From Cognatiyoonia sediminum (lineage in GTDB: Bacteria; Pseudomonadota; Alphaproteobacteria; Rhodobacterales; Rhodobacteraceae): DNA of 64,000 bases. Within the stretch, counting starts at the first letter, position 1. Every line of letters begins with the position of its first letter. The translations under genes were made by a program, and so were the position numbers. The stretch lies in assembly GCF_900129845.1 (NCBI RefSeq), contig NZ_FQXB01000001.1, forward strand, positions 372,001 to 436,000. The letters run 5' to 3'. Of this stretch, positions 38,109 through 47,389 are shown piece after piece. The notes under the pieces are model-generated. The model worked only from the letters and a program-made list of their open reading frames with translations. It was not told the origin of the DNA and did not search any database.

Positions 38109-38654
38109 ATGGCGAACCAAAGAGTGCTGGTAACCTACGCCATTGGTCATGGTTCCACGGCCTCTGTGGCCGGTCTGATCGCTGAGGGTTTCAAGGACTT
38201 CGTCACAGATGTCGATGTTTTGCACATCGACGCCGCGGCGAACCCTAATCGTTACGATGCCGTCGTAATTGGCAGCCCCATTCGCTACGACAGATGCCTT
38301 CGCTGCGCCAATGCATATGTTGAAGCCCACGAACTGGCGCTAGCAACCCGTCCAGTCGCATATTTTTTTACTTGTATGGCACTGTCTGTGCCTAGTGGCA
38401 ACGCACAAGGCCGGCGCTATGCCGAACGGATCGCAGCACAAAATAGAAATGTAACACCGGTCTGCATCGGCCAGTTTGCTGGCGCGCTTGACTTCGAGAA
38501 ATTTCCGGGCCCGATGCATTTGCCCGTGCGCCTTCTCTTGAAAATTCTGGGTGTAAATAGTGGTGACTTCTTAGATCCTGATGCGATCCGGATCTGGTCA
38601 CACCACTGCTTCGCCTCATTCCAACTGAAAGAAACCAAGGAGACTAAGCTATGA
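38109..38654 (+). CDS. Flavodoxin-domain protein (HemG-like)
   Basis: 181 residues from ATG at 38109 (seven bases after GGAG; ATG at 38097 is an alternative). The N-terminus TYAIGHGSTASVAGLIAEG resembles the FMN-binding loop of flavodoxins, and IGSPIRYDRCLRCANAYVEAH follows the second loop. The size and pattern resemble menaquinone-dependent protoporphyrinogen IX dehydrogenase, but a role in haem synthesis is not shown. ATGA overlap with the DUF4345 gene. Probably controlled by the divergent AraC protein. Confidence 0.85.
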   Translation: MANQRVLVTYAIGHGSTASVAGLIAEGFKDFVTDVDVLHIDAAANPNRYDAVVIGSPIRYDRCLRCANAYVEAHELALATRPVAYFFTCMALSVPSGNAQGRRYAERIAAQNRNVTPVCIGQFAGALDFEKFPGPMHLPVRLLLKILGVNSGDFLDPDAIRIWSHHCFASFQLKETKETKL

Positions 38655-39049
38655 ATTTAACTTTCTTGCAAAAGGGCACGCTTGCGCTGTCTGGGCTGAT
38701 CGCAATGGGTATCGGTGCAGCCATCCTTTTCGCGCCTGCAACTTTTTATGGGCTCAGTGAGGTTACGCTGCCTGACGATGTGAACCTTCTCAACGACATA
38801 CGAGCGTTTGGCGGAGGTTTGGTCGCTGCAGCGGTTTTCATCAGTTTGGGTCTGGTACAAAGAAACTTGATCTTGCCATCACTTATGGCCGCAGCAATCG
38901 TTTTCGCAGGTTTCGGCTTGGCCCGTATCTGGGCGATCAGCGTCGATGGTGTTCCAGCGGCCACGTATGTCTGGGTATTGATAATTGAACTCTTTGTGGC
39001 AGCCCTAGCTGCTTTTGCTGGGATAAAAACGTCGAATACACAAGTCTGA
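38651..39049 (+). CDS. DUF4345 family membrane protein
   Basis: 132 residues with four hydrophobic helices (roughly 10-30, 48-68, 75-95, 104-126), DUF4345-like. RAFGGGLVAAAVFISLGL and LARIWAISVDG are family-type segments. The role is unknown. Translationally coupled to the flavodoxin gene, so perhaps it anchors or supports a redox function at the membrane (inference). Confidence 0.78.
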   Translation: MNLTFLQKGTLALSGLIAMGIGAAILFAPATFYGLSEVTLPDDVNLLNDIRAFGGGLVAAAVFISLGLVQRNLILPSLMAAAIVFAGFGLARIWAISVDGVPAATYVWVLIIELFVAALAAFAGIKTSNTQV

Positions 39050-39580
39050 CCGTACTAACTATAGAAAACTATGTAGGGTGTTCCCCTAGGATAGGTTATC
39101 ATAAACAGCAGGTGATGGCTGCTTTCACGGAGATGGCTGGGTGTGTGATTTCATATAGGTCGCGTGTCTGATTGCAATCTTCTTTTCGCCAGCCTCGACA
39201 TTATTTCATCAAGAACTCATAGCTTCTATTCTAACTTAGGGAATGAGAAGTGCAGAGTTTTGACGCATGCGAAGGTTGCTAAAATTTGACGTTGTTAATT
39301 CTTTTGACCATAACCGCTCCAACCATGAAAGATCGCTATCCTGCCGATAAACACTTGGACCCAAATGTACCGCTGCTTCTTCTATTTAGCGACAGATTTA
39401 TTCTGGATTAGTTTATGCCGCTTGCTTTAAAGACGACTCTTGCAAGTTTTTCAGACAGTGCTGTTTGCGCTTGTCCTAGTTGAACGCGAATAGTAGGCGG
39501 ATTGCAATCGGATCGATTTTGAAAGCAGCCTTACAGGATTTTCCTGCAAGTGGTTGTTATACGACTAGGAGCTTTATCCA
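39050..39580. other. AT-rich stretch without recognised gene
   Basis: 531 bases, stops in all frames; the longest plausible frame is 28 codons. It could be the remains of a decayed gene or mobile element; no terminal repeats or transposase remnants are recognisable. AGGAG precedes the ATG at 39581. Confidence 0.5.
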
Positions 39581-40042
39581 ATGCTAAATCGTGTTTTTCC
39601 AGCTTCGTTTGATAATCAGTTTCCCGGTCAGAACGTCGCGCTCTACGTCTTTTATGCGCTGACGGCGCTGACCCTTTGGCGCAGCCAGCATCATCTATTT
39701 GCAGATGATGGCGGAGCCCAAAGCATAGCCTCGATCCCGCTAGATACCTATTCAAACAACGCTGCTGATACGGTGGTTGGGATTTTCGGGTTGTGGGGGG
39801 TGTCACAGCTGATAATCGGCCTGATCTATTTACTTGCAGCAATCCGGTATCGAGCACTGATCCCTTTTCTCTACCTACTGTTTGCGCTTGAATACGCAAT
39901 GCGACTTTGGGTCGGCGCGAATAAGGCAATCGAAACAGTAGAGACCGCGCCCGGCAGTGTGATTAATCTCCCCTTCATGATTGCGGGTATTGCTTTGTTC
40001 GCGCTCAGTATCTGGAACGGTAAAAATAACTCAGAAGTTTAG
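39581..40042 (+). CDS. Hypothetical four-helix membrane protein
   Basis: Not recognised. 153 residues with four predicted membrane helices (ALYVFYALTALTLW, GIFGLWGVSQLIIGLIYLL, IPFLYLLFALEYAMRLWVG, NLPFMIAGIALFALSIW). AGGAG lies before the ATG. Isolated in an AT-rich stretch, with weak codon match to the flanking core genes. No domain assigned. Confidence 0.6.
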   Translation: MLNRVFPASFDNQFPGQNVALYVFYALTALTLWRSQHHLFADDGGAQSIASIPLDTYSNNAADTVVGIFGLWGVSQLIIGLIYLLAAIRYRALIPFLYLLFALEYAMRLWVGANKAIETVETAPGSVINLPFMIAGIALFALSIWNGKNNSEV

Positions 40043-40286
40043 CGATAATATTTTGAGTTTAAGTAATTCCAGCTTGCCAAAATTTACAATTCCAGAAGGG
40101 ACTCAAAACGGTCGTTCGCTTCATCCAAACAGATGACAGCTGTTGCATACAAATCAGTTACCCGCAGTCAATAAGTCTATCCCGCAAAAAAGTGGCTCTT
40201 GGCAGTGGAGAGGTGCTCAACCTAAACTTAAAGCCAGTCATTTAAATGGGTATTCCTGATGACGATAGCGAAACCTGTCTGCTCTA

Positions 40287-41222
40287 TTATCGAAGTCGCA
40301 TAACGGTTCTCCCAAGTTGTCCAGGTTGCTGCAATGAAGCGAAAGCTTGTTCGAAGTCCTCGAAGTCGAATTCGCGAACTGGTCCGACACTGAGTACACC
40401 TTGTGCGATCTGTCCTGCCAGCTCCGTAAGTAGAGTGCTGTCCCCACGGTCCACAAACAAGTAGCCGACCTTTTGCCTGCGAAACTTATTTCCTGCGATG
40501 GCGAGAAGATTTTTCTGAGGATTGGTGGGGACAAAAGTACCATGGGGTTTCAAGAGATGGCGGACATCGCGAAACATGTACTGGTTAGACAGTTCCAGAA
40601 CCACGTCGAACTGATTGATCATCTGGTCGATGGAGGTTCTTCGGTAGTTTACTACTTCGTCCGCACCCAGTTCTTTCATAAGGTTCAAACCATCTGGACC
40701 AGAAACACCGGTGATAGCAAGTTGCATATGGCGTGCAAGTTGGGTTGCATATACGCCCAATCCCCCGCTGGCTCCGAGGATTAGAACAGATTGTCCTCGT
40801 TTCAGTTGAGCAATATCCCGTAGAGCCACAAGGCTTGTTTGCGCTCCAAGTGGAAATGCAGCTGCTTGCGAAAAACTTAAGTTTTTGGGCATTTTTGCGA
40901 TGAATGATTCAGGAATACTGACAACATCCTGGTGGGTCTTTGGGCCCTTCATTAGATGCGTGTACCCGAAAACCTTTGTGCCTGTCGGAAATTTCGCGCT
41001 ACCCTCAGCTACCGTACCGGAAAACTCTAATCCGGTGCGCACGCTCGATCGTGCTCGCGCAAGCTTAATGAACAAGTCGAGATCCCCTCGGGCAATATCG
41101 GCATCAGTGGGGTTCAAGGAAGCGTAATGGATTTGGACCTTGACCTCGCCTTCTTGACGAACGGGTTCAGGAGCGCCGCGTATAAGCGACAGTTTATGAT
41201 TAATGTTTTGAAGAGCTCGCAT
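40287..41222 (-). CDS. NADPH:quinone oxidoreductase-like zinc-less MDR protein
   Basis: 311-residue medium-chain dehydrogenase/reductase. Visible: ASLNPTDADIARGDL N-terminal region, ALRDIAQLKRGQSVLILGASGGLGVYATQLARH split as VLILGASGGLG (NADPH loop) and a C-terminal GQLGRTVMRLR. No structural zinc cysteines are seen. Reduces quinones or carbonyls. Divergent from the TetR gene; twin operators lie in between, so it is the probable regulated target. Confidence 0.88.
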   Translation of the reverse strand: MRALQNINHKLSLIRGAPEPVRQEGEVKVQIHYASLNPTDADIARGDLDLFIKLARARSSVRTGLEFSGTVAEGSAKFPTGTKVFGYTHLMKGPKTHQDVVSIPESFIAKMPKNLSFSQAAAFPLGAQTSLVALRDIAQLKRGQSVLILGASGGLGVYATQLARHMQLAITGVSGPDGLNLMKELGADEVVNYRRTSIDQMINQFDVVLELSNQYMFRDVRHLLKPHGTFVPTNPQKNLLAIAGNKFRRQKVGYLFVDRGDSTLLTELAGQIAQGVLSVGPVREFDFEDFEQAFASLQQPGQLGRTVMRLR

Positions 41223-41240
41223 AAAAACTTCCTCTAGATT

Positions 41241-41291
41241 GGGTCATTTGACCTATTTTGTGATCTTGCAATTAGGTCGATTGACCTATTT
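41241..41291. promoter_or_regulatory. Twin TetR operators
   Basis: Two direct copies of GGTC-N4-GACCTATTT at 41242-41258 and 41275-41291, 33 bases apart. The second has full TAGGTC/GACCTA dyad arms. Located between the oxidoreductase start (41222) and the TetR start (41343), as expected for an autoregulated divergent pair. Confidence 0.8.
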
Positions 41292-41342
41292 GATCAAGAT
41301 CACTACTGTAAATTTAAGCGATCAATTTATGAGAAATATGGT

Positions 41343-41912
41343 ATGAGGGCAGAAATCCGCCGCGGGCATATTCTCGACGCGACCGAAGGCTTGCTTTTAG
41401 AAGTTGGAAGCGCAGGGTTAACGATGAGATCAATTGCGACCTCAACTGGGATCAGTTTGGGCAATTTGCAATATCACTTCCCAACGCGTGAAGACGTTTT
41501 GCTGGCGCTTTTGAATAGGTTTCTTACGCCTTATGAAGAGCGATTGAGAAACCTTCCTGAACGTACGTCGGAAAATGTCGCCGAAGCTCTAGGATTTGTA
41601 TTTAAGACGGTCTTAAACGATCAAGATTTTGATCGTTGTGCGACGATCTATAAAGAAATCTGGGCCGCCTCTAGCCATTCCGAGGAAATGCGGAACGCGT
41701 TGAACACTTATTATAGGCGCCTCGCTGAGTTCTATCGCAAGTTACTCTCAAATGTCGCTGCACCACAAGTGGACCCTGAGAAAATTAGGCGCGCAGCCGC
41801 AGCGATGTTGCCAGTCCTTGAAGGGTATTGTGTTACGAAAGATGCTGTGGATTTGCCTGTAGAAGAAACGGTAGAAGATTGGTCCAAGATGATCGCAGGG
41901 CTCATCTGTTGA
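41343..41912 (+). CDS. TetR-family transcriptional regulator
   Basis: 189 residues. N-terminal helix-turn-helix about 8-55 (HILDATEGLLLEVGSAGLTM, ISLGNLQYHFPTREDVL); the remaining 130 residues are a ligand domain with no close call (BetI-like). It probably represses the divergent oxidoreductase gene and itself. GTATGAGG start context, with GAGAAATATGG upstream, gives no strong ribosome site. Confidence 0.93.
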   Translation: MRAEIRRGHILDATEGLLLEVGSAGLTMRSIATSTGISLGNLQYHFPTREDVLLALLNRFLTPYEERLRNLPERTSENVAEALGFVFKTVLNDQDFDRCATIYKEIWAASSHSEEMRNALNTYYRRLAEFYRKLLSNVAAPQVDPEKIRRAAAAMLPVLEGYCVTKDAVDLPVEETVEDWSKMIAGLIC

Positions 41913-42138
41913 TGTTCAAGTGTATTTCGATCCTGCATAATTTTTGGCCTGCCAACATCCACCGAAGCCTACTCGCTAGACAGGGTCACTGTCCTCTGCT
42001 AACCGATTTCTCATGAGAAAGACGTGCACCATTTTTTGCAGCATTTTTACCTGTTGACTTCGTCGCGGGCGGCTTTTTCACGTTTCATCCAATCGCTGAA
42101 CTCGCTAAGCCCGCTGGGAAACGCCGCGTGTGAGAGAC
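41913..42138. other. Gap before cysS
   Basis: 226 bases. Near 42042-42126 the minus strand reads an open C-terminal-like stretch (SDWMKREKAARDEVNR and stop), which may be the tail of a lost gene. Nothing else recognised; the cysS promoter must lie here. Confidence 0.4.
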
Positions 42139-43500
42139 ATGACCGATATTAAACTGCATAATACCAAGACCCGCCGCAAGGAGGTCTTTGAACCGATCGA
42201 TCCAAGCAACGTTCGTATGTATCTCTGCGGGCCAACGGTTTACGACCGCGCGCATCTCGGGAACGCGCGCAATGTGATGATGTTCGACGTCCTCTTTCGG
42301 CTATTCCGTCATTTCTATGGAGAGGATCACGTCACCTATGTGCGCAACTTCACCGACGTTGATGACAAGATTAACGCCAAAGCCGCCGAAACAGGCCGCC
42401 CGATCCGCGACATTACCGATGAGACGATTGCCTGGTATCATGCCGACATGGACGCACTGGGCGCTCTACGGCCCACACATGAGCCGCGCGCGACCGAATA
42501 CATCGACCAGATGATCGAAATGATCGAAGGTTTGATCAAAAAGGGCCATGCCTACGAAGCCCAAGGCCATGTGCTCTTTGCCGTGGCGACCGACCCAGAA
42601 TATGGTTCACTCTCTGGTCGTTCCGTCGAAGACATGATCGCCGGAGCCCGTGTCGAGGTCGCGCCCTACAAACGCGACCCGATGGATTTTGTCCTCTGGA
42701 AGCCCTCCGACGCCGAAACCCCCGGCTGGGATAGCCCATGGGGCCGGGGCCGCCCAGGATGGCACATCGAATGCTCTGCCATGTCAAAAGAGCTGTTGGG
42801 AGAAACCTTCGACATTCACGGCGGTGGCAACGATCTGCAATTTCCACATCACGAGAATGAGATTGCGCAGTCTCGCTGCGCCCATCCCGACAGTGACTTC
42901 GCCAAGATCTGGCTGCACAACGATATGCTGCAGGTTGAGGGCAAGAAGATGTCTAAGTCACTTGGCAACTTCTTTACGGTTCGCGATTTGTTGGAGCAGG
43001 ATGTGCATGGGGAAGTGATCCGCTTTGTCTTCCTATCCACGCACTACGGCAAGCCGATGGACTGGACGGAGAAGAAACGGGAGGAGGCTGAGAAGACGCT
43101 TCGAAAGTGGTATGCCCTTGCGGATTTTGAAGCGGATCACGCTGTACCGACCGAAGTTCTTGAAGCAATTTCTAACGACCTTAACACAGCAGGGGCACTC
43201 GCTGAGGTACACAAGATGGCCTCGTCCGGTGACGCCGCAAGTCTCGGCGCAGCCCTGACACTGTTGGGTCTTGGTTATGTGCCTGACTGGGCGAAAACTG
43301 CTGACGTCGACCTTTCCGTATATGAGGGAAGATTATCAGAGCTTCGCGCGTCAGCCATGGAAAGCAAGGACTTCGCTCCTGTCGATGCGATGAAGTCTGC
43401 ATTGATCGAAGCGGGAGTTGAAGTGCAAATGAGTAAAGCAGGCATCACGCTTGTTCCGTCCGCTGGCTTCGACCCCTCCAAACTCGAGGGCCTCCTATGA
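42139..43500 (+). CDS. cysS: Cysteinyl-tRNA synthetase
   Basis: Charges tRNA-Cys. 453 residues from ATG 42139, which gives the usual N-terminus [15 protein letters not shown] at 42130 is an alternative. Class I motifs: Cys30 and HLGN (39-42) in [24 protein letters not shown] (zinc region) and KMSKS. Spans the boundary between the AT-rich segment and core genes; followed by a repeat-bearing gap and cimA. Confidence 0.97.
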   Translation: MTDIKLHNTKTRRKEVFEPIDPSNVRMYLCGPTVYDRAHLGNARNVMMFDVLFRLFRHFYGEDHVTYVRNFTDVDDKINAKAAETGRPIRDITDETIAWYHADMDALGALRPTHEPRATEYIDQMIEMIEGLIKKGHAYEAQGHVLFAVATDPEYGSLSGRSVEDMIAGARVEVAPYKRDPMDFVLWKPSDAETPGWDSPWGRGRPGWHIECSAMSKELLGETFDIHGGGNDLQFPHHENEIAQSRCAHPDSDFAKIWLHNDMLQVEGKKMSKSLGNFFTVRDLLEQDVHGEVIRFVFLSTHYGKPMDWTEKKREEAEKTLRKWYALADFEADHAVPTEVLEAISNDLNTAGALAEVHKMASSGDAASLGAALTLLGLGYVPDWAKTADVDLSVYEGRLSELRASAMESKDFAPVDAMKSALIEAGVEVQMSKAGITLVPSAGFDPSKLEGLL

Positions 43501-43552
43501 CCCTCTTTGAAACTCAGGATCACGCCCGGCACGAGGGTCGGGGTATCGCCCC

Positions 43553-43598
43553 CGCCCTGGGGGCGGGTCGGGTGCGATCCGGATCGCAAGCGATCCGG
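43553..43598. repeat. Dispersed palindromic repeat, copy 2 (inverted)
   Basis: CCGGATCGCAAGCGATCCGG (43579-43598) is the exact reverse complement of the core at 6979-6998. The C-rich flank is also shared (CGCCCTGGGGGCGGGTCGGG). Located between cysS and cimA. Confidence 0.75.
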
Positions 43599-43642
43599 TT
43601 GGTTCTGCTTGATGCCTGTCACGTTACGAAAGAGGCCCTCCA

Positions 43643-45262
43643 ATGACCAAAGGCCGCCTCTACCTCTATGACACGACCCTCCGCGATGGGCAGCAAACCC
43701 AGGGCGTGCAGTTCTCCACGGATGAGAAGATCCAAATATCGACGCTCCTTGACGACCTCGGCCTCGACCATATCGAAGGCGGCTGGCCCGGCGCCAACCC
43801 CACCGACAGCGACTTCTTCAACGCAGCCCCCAAAACCCGCGCCACCATGACCGCTTTCGGCATGACCAAACGCAGCGGGCGCTCCACCGAAAACGACGAC
43901 GTCCTCGCCGCCGTGATGAACGCAGGCACCCCCGCGGTCTGCCTTGTGGGCAAATCCTCTGCCTTCCACGTCACCGACGCGCTCGGCATCACCTTGGCTG
44001 AAAACTCAGAAAACCTCCGCTCCTCCTTTGCGCATCTGGTGGCGCAAGGGCGCGAAGCGATCTTTGACGCCGAACATTTCTTTGACGGCTACAAAGATAA
44101 TCCAGACTACGCCCTCGAAGCCATCCACACAGCTTACGAAGCCGGCTGCCGCTGGATCGTGCTCTGCGACACCAACGGCGGCACAATGCCCCATGAGGTG
44201 ACCGAGATCGTCACCGCCGTCATCAACAGCGGCATCCCCGGCGACCGCTTAGGCATCCACACCCACAACGATACGGAAAATGCCGTGGCCAACACGCTCG
44301 CCGCTGTCCTCGCGGGTGCACGCCAAATCCAAGGCACGCTCAATGGCTTGGGCGAACGCTGCGGCAACGCAAACCTCACCACGCTGATCCCGATTTTGAA
44401 GCTGAAAGAACCCTTCGCCAGCCAGTTCGAAACCGGCGTCTCTGACGCGGCCCTCAAACGCCTGCTGCCCGCATCCCGCATGTTGGATGACATCCTCAAC
44501 CGCGTGCCCGCGAAACAAGCCGCGTTTGTCGGCGCTTCTGCCTTCGCCCACAAGGCCGGTCTGCACGCCAGCGCGATCCTGAAAAACCCGACGACCTATG
44601 AACACGTCGATCCCGCGGCTGTCGGCAACACGCGTATCGTGCCCATGTCGAACCAAGCGGGTCAATCGAACCTGCGCGAACGTCTCGCCAAAGCGGGCCT
44701 TGCAGTCGAAAAGGGTGATCCGGCTCTGGCGCGCATTCTCGACCGGATCAAAGCGAAAGAGGCAGAGGGCTATTCCTACGACACCGCCCAAGCTTCCTTT
44801 GAACTGCTCGCGCGCAAGGAACTTGGCCAACTCCCCAAGTTCTTTGAGGTCAAACGCTACCGTGTCACCGTTGAACGCCGCAAAAACAAAAAGAACGAAA
44901 CCGTATCGCTGTCGGAAGCCGTGGTCGCCGTGAAAATGGATGGCCAACGCAAGCTCAACGTCTCCGACAGCCTCGGCGAAGATGGCAAAGACCAAGGCCC
45001 CGTCAACGCGCTGGGCCGCGCGCTCAGCAAAGACCTCGGTAAGTACCAAAGCTACATCGAGGATCTGAAACTCGTCGACTATAAGGTGCGCATCACTAAC
45101 GGCGGGATAGAGGCGGTGACCCGCGTTATCATCGACAGCGAAGACGGGCAGGGCAACCGCTGGTCCACCGTCGGCGTCAGTGCCAACATCGTTGACGCCT
45201 CCTTCGAAGCGCTCGTCGATGCGATCAATTGGAAACTCATCCGCGACAGGGCCCCTTTGTGA
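43643..45262 (+). CDS. cimA: (R)-citramalate synthase CimA
   Basis: Condenses pyruvate and acetyl-CoA to citramalate, an alternative route to 2-oxobutyrate for isoleucine synthesis. 539 residues: HMGL-like TIM barrel (about 1-290: DTTLRDGQQTQGV, HTHNDTENAVAN, GLGERCGNANL) and a LeuA-type allosteric C-terminal domain (from about 420, SLSEAVVAVKMDG onward). The GWPGANPTDSDFF segment fits CimA rather than 2-isopropylmalate synthase. Its stop overlaps the next gene (GTGA). Confidence 0.95.
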   Translation: MTKGRLYLYDTTLRDGQQTQGVQFSTDEKIQISTLLDDLGLDHIEGGWPGANPTDSDFFNAAPKTRATMTAFGMTKRSGRSTENDDVLAAVMNAGTPAVCLVGKSSAFHVTDALGITLAENSENLRSSFAHLVAQGREAIFDAEHFFDGYKDNPDYALEAIHTAYEAGCRWIVLCDTNGGTMPHEVTEIVTAVINSGIPGDRLGIHTHNDTENAVANTLAAVLAGARQIQGTLNGLGERCGNANLTTLIPILKLKEPFASQFETGVSDAALKRLLPASRMLDDILNRVPAKQAAFVGASAFAHKAGLHASAILKNPTTYEHVDPAAVGNTRIVPMSNQAGQSNLRERLAKAGLAVEKGDPALARILDRIKAKEAEGYSYDTAQASFELLARKELGQLPKFFEVKRYRVTVERRKNKKNETVSLSEAVVAVKMDGQRKLNVSDSLGEDGKDQGPVNALGRALSKDLGKYQSYIEDLKLVDYKVRITNGGIEAVTRVIIDSEDGQGNRWSTVGVSANIVDASFEALVDAINWKLIRDRAPL

Positions 45263-46026
45263 GTTTTGAGGCTTGCGCTGCCATCGTCGAACGCGGCGAT
45301 ACCGACCGGTTTCGCGCCGCCATGGCCGCACCTGTTGAGGCGCGCAAAATCCTCTTTCCGCTTTATGCGTTCAACGTCGAAGTCACCCGCGCCCCTTGGG
45401 TGACGCAAGAACACATGATTGCCGAAATGCGCCTGCAATGGTGGCGCGATGCGCTCGAAGAAATCAGGCAGGGCGGGCCGGTGCGCAAACATGAAGTCGT
45501 CGATGAACTCGCCAAAATCCTCGACAAGGAAGCTTGCGAAACCCTCGACGCCCTGATAGCCGCCCGCCGCTGGGACATCTATTCAGACCCGTTCGAGGAC
45601 GAAGCACATTTAGACGATTACATCCACGCCACATCCAGCAACCTGATGCAGGTCGCAGCCCAAGCGCTCGGCGCCGCAGACGTCAAAACCATCCGCTATG
45701 TTGGCTACGCCTCCGGCCTCGCCAACCTCTTCCGCGCGATCCCTGCGCTGGAACAAGCCGGTCGCAAACCCCTTGTCGACGGCCGCCCCATCGCGATCCG
45801 CACATTGGCGGAGCGCGGCGCCGAATGCCTCAAACGCGCCCGATCCACGAAACACGCGGTGTCGAAGGCGGCTTCGCCAGCTTTGATCGCAGCCTTTCGT
45901 GCAAAACCCACGCTGGAACAGATCATCAAAGACCCGAACCTAGTGGCGTCAGTAGCGCTTGAACCGTCACCGGCAAAAGACAGTCTGCGCTTTGCCAATG
46001 TGACCATGCGCGGATGGTGGCGATAG
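45259..46026 (+). CDS. Squalene/phytoene synthase-fold protein (NDUFAF6-like)
   Basis: 255 residues from GTG 45259, overlapping the cimA stop by four bases. It has the all-helical squalene/phytoene synthase fold, but the first aspartate-rich motif (DDxxD) is replaced by YAFNVEVTRAPWVTQE, so it is not a carotenoid enzyme. The pattern AEMRLQWWRDALEEI resembles proteins of the NDUFAF6 (complex I assembly factor) group. Function in bacteria is not established. Confidence 0.8.
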   Translation: MSFEACAAIVERGDTDRFRAAMAAPVEARKILFPLYAFNVEVTRAPWVTQEHMIAEMRLQWWRDALEEIRQGGPVRKHEVVDELAKILDKEACETLDALIAARRWDIYSDPFEDEAHLDDYIHATSSNLMQVAAQALGAADVKTIRYVGYASGLANLFRAIPALEQAGRKPLVDGRPIAIRTLAERGAECLKRARSTKHAVSKAASPALIAAFRAKPTLEQIIKDPNLVASVALEPSPAKDSLRFANVTMRGWWR

Positions 46027-46166
46027 GCTTAAACGGCAAGAAAGCGTCCTATTTCTAGCACTAATCCACGTGTTGCCTCCAACATTGCGTTCGCTTTTCA
46101 GCCCAAAAGTCCTACTTTTGATCACAAATCGCGTTTGCAACTCGCTCCAAAAAGAAAATTATTGAC

Positions 46167-46176
46167 TTACTAGTAA
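46167..46176. promoter_or_regulatory. Candidate operator TTACTAGTAA
   Basis: A 10-base perfect palindrome overlapping TTGACT (46162-46167) in the AT-rich promoter region of the PreA-like gene. Regulator unknown; short palindromes can occur by chance. Confidence 0.3.
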
Positions 46177-46217
46177 AAAAATTCCCTCCTAAGAGTAAGC
46201 CAAGGAGGGTTTTTGCC

Positions 46218-47315
46218 ATGACTGTCGATCTTACAACCAAATTCACGGGTCTTGATTTCGTCAATCCTTTTATTCTGGCCTCCGCGCCACCCACGGAAAG
46301 CAAACGCAAAATCCTGCGTGCGTTCGAGGCCGGGTGGGGTGGAATTGTGACCAAAACAATCGGCCTTCATCCGGTTGAAAACGTCGCCGGACCGAAAACC
46401 ATCTACCAACGGACCAGCGAGGAAAAGCCGTATGTGTCGCGGATGAAGCGGGCCGACACAGTCTCTCATTCTTCTTGGAACTGGGAATTGATTTCCGATC
46501 AGGCGCTGGAGATTTGGCTGCCAGATCTGAAGGAGATCAAAGAAACATATCCCGACCGCATGGTCATCGCCTCGATCATGGCCGGCGCTGGCAGTCAGGA
46601 AGAGCTCGACAATTGGTGTAAACTCGCCAAAGAGGTCGTGGCAGTTGGTTGCGACGCCATCGAACTCAACATGTCTTGCCCGCACATGGATCGCAAGGAT
46701 ATGGGAGCCAATATTGCCAATGACGAAGAGATAATTCGCGACATTGTGGGGGCCGTGACTAAAGCGGTCGATGTGCCGATCTGGGTCAAACTCACACCTG
46801 CAACCTCCACCGTGGCAGACGCGGCTGGTGCGGCCTATGACGCCGGAGCAGCCTGTATCTCCATCTGCAACACCTTCCCCTCGCTGCCTTTGATGGACCC
46901 CGAAACCCTCAAATTCGAGGTTGAGGTCGATGGCCTCGTCACCTCCGGCGGATTGGGCGGGCTTGCGATCCTCCCGCAAGCCCTTCAACGCGTCTCCGAC
47001 ATCAACAAAGCCCATCCAGACGGTGCGATTTCCGGCATCGGCGGGATCAGAGGCTTCCGCGAAGCGTTCAACTTCATCGTACACGGGGCAGGGAACCTAC
47101 AAATCTGCACCGCAGCGATGGAAGAAAAGGGCAGCGGCGGCGTCGGTGTCAAGCTGATCCAGGAACTCAAAGACGATCTGGCCGATTATCTTGAACGCCA
47201 CGGCCATTCTTCGATTGAAGATTTTCGCGGCATCGCCCGCGACCGCATCGTCGAACACTCGCAAGTGCGCCGGAAAAGCGACGACTATAATGGCGGTTAT
47301 GCGAAGTCGGCATAG
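46218..47315 (+). CDS. Dihydroorotate/dihydropyrimidine dehydrogenase-like oxidoreductase (PreA-like, no Fe-S tail)
   Basis: 365-residue FMN barrel of the dihydroorotate dehydrogenase/PreA family. Visible: NPFILASAPPTESKRKI, GIVTKTIGLHPVEN, ELNMSCPHMDRKDMG (151-163) and ISGIGGIRGF. It ends without the [4Fe-4S] ferredoxin domain that full-length PreA (usually over 410 residues) carries; no partner flavoprotein (PreT) is nearby. Probably a pyrimidine or related ring-reducing enzyme; exact substrate unknown. Confidence 0.85.
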   Translation: MTVDLTTKFTGLDFVNPFILASAPPTESKRKILRAFEAGWGGIVTKTIGLHPVENVAGPKTIYQRTSEEKPYVSRMKRADTVSHSSWNWELISDQALEIWLPDLKEIKETYPDRMVIASIMAGAGSQEELDNWCKLAKEVVAVGCDAIELNMSCPHMDRKDMGANIANDEEIIRDIVGAVTKAVDVPIWVKLTPATSTVADAAGAAYDAGAACISICNTFPSLPLMDPETLKFEVEVDGLVTSGGLGGLAILPQALQRVSDINKAHPDGAISGIGGIRGFREAFNFIVHGAGNLQICTAAMEEKGSGGVGVKLIQELKDDLADYLERHGHSSIEDFRGIARDRIVEHSQVRRKSDDYNGGYAKSA

Positions 47316-47357
47316 CGCTCCATTTTACTAAAGTTCTGATCGCTTAGAGAGATGAGA

Positions 47358-47389
47358 AGGCTCGCCTCAATGGCGGGCCTTTGTTTTTG
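47358..47389 (+). terminator. Intrinsic terminator of the PreA-like gene
   Basis: Stem AGGCTCGCC, loop TCAAT, stem GGCGGGCCT (one G-T pair), then TTGTTTTTG. Located 42 bases after the stop. Confidence 0.9.

Noticed and set aside
44249-45331. Antisense frame opposite cimA (360 codons)
   Set aside because: Lies wholly inside cimA and its overlap; peptide has no domain pattern.
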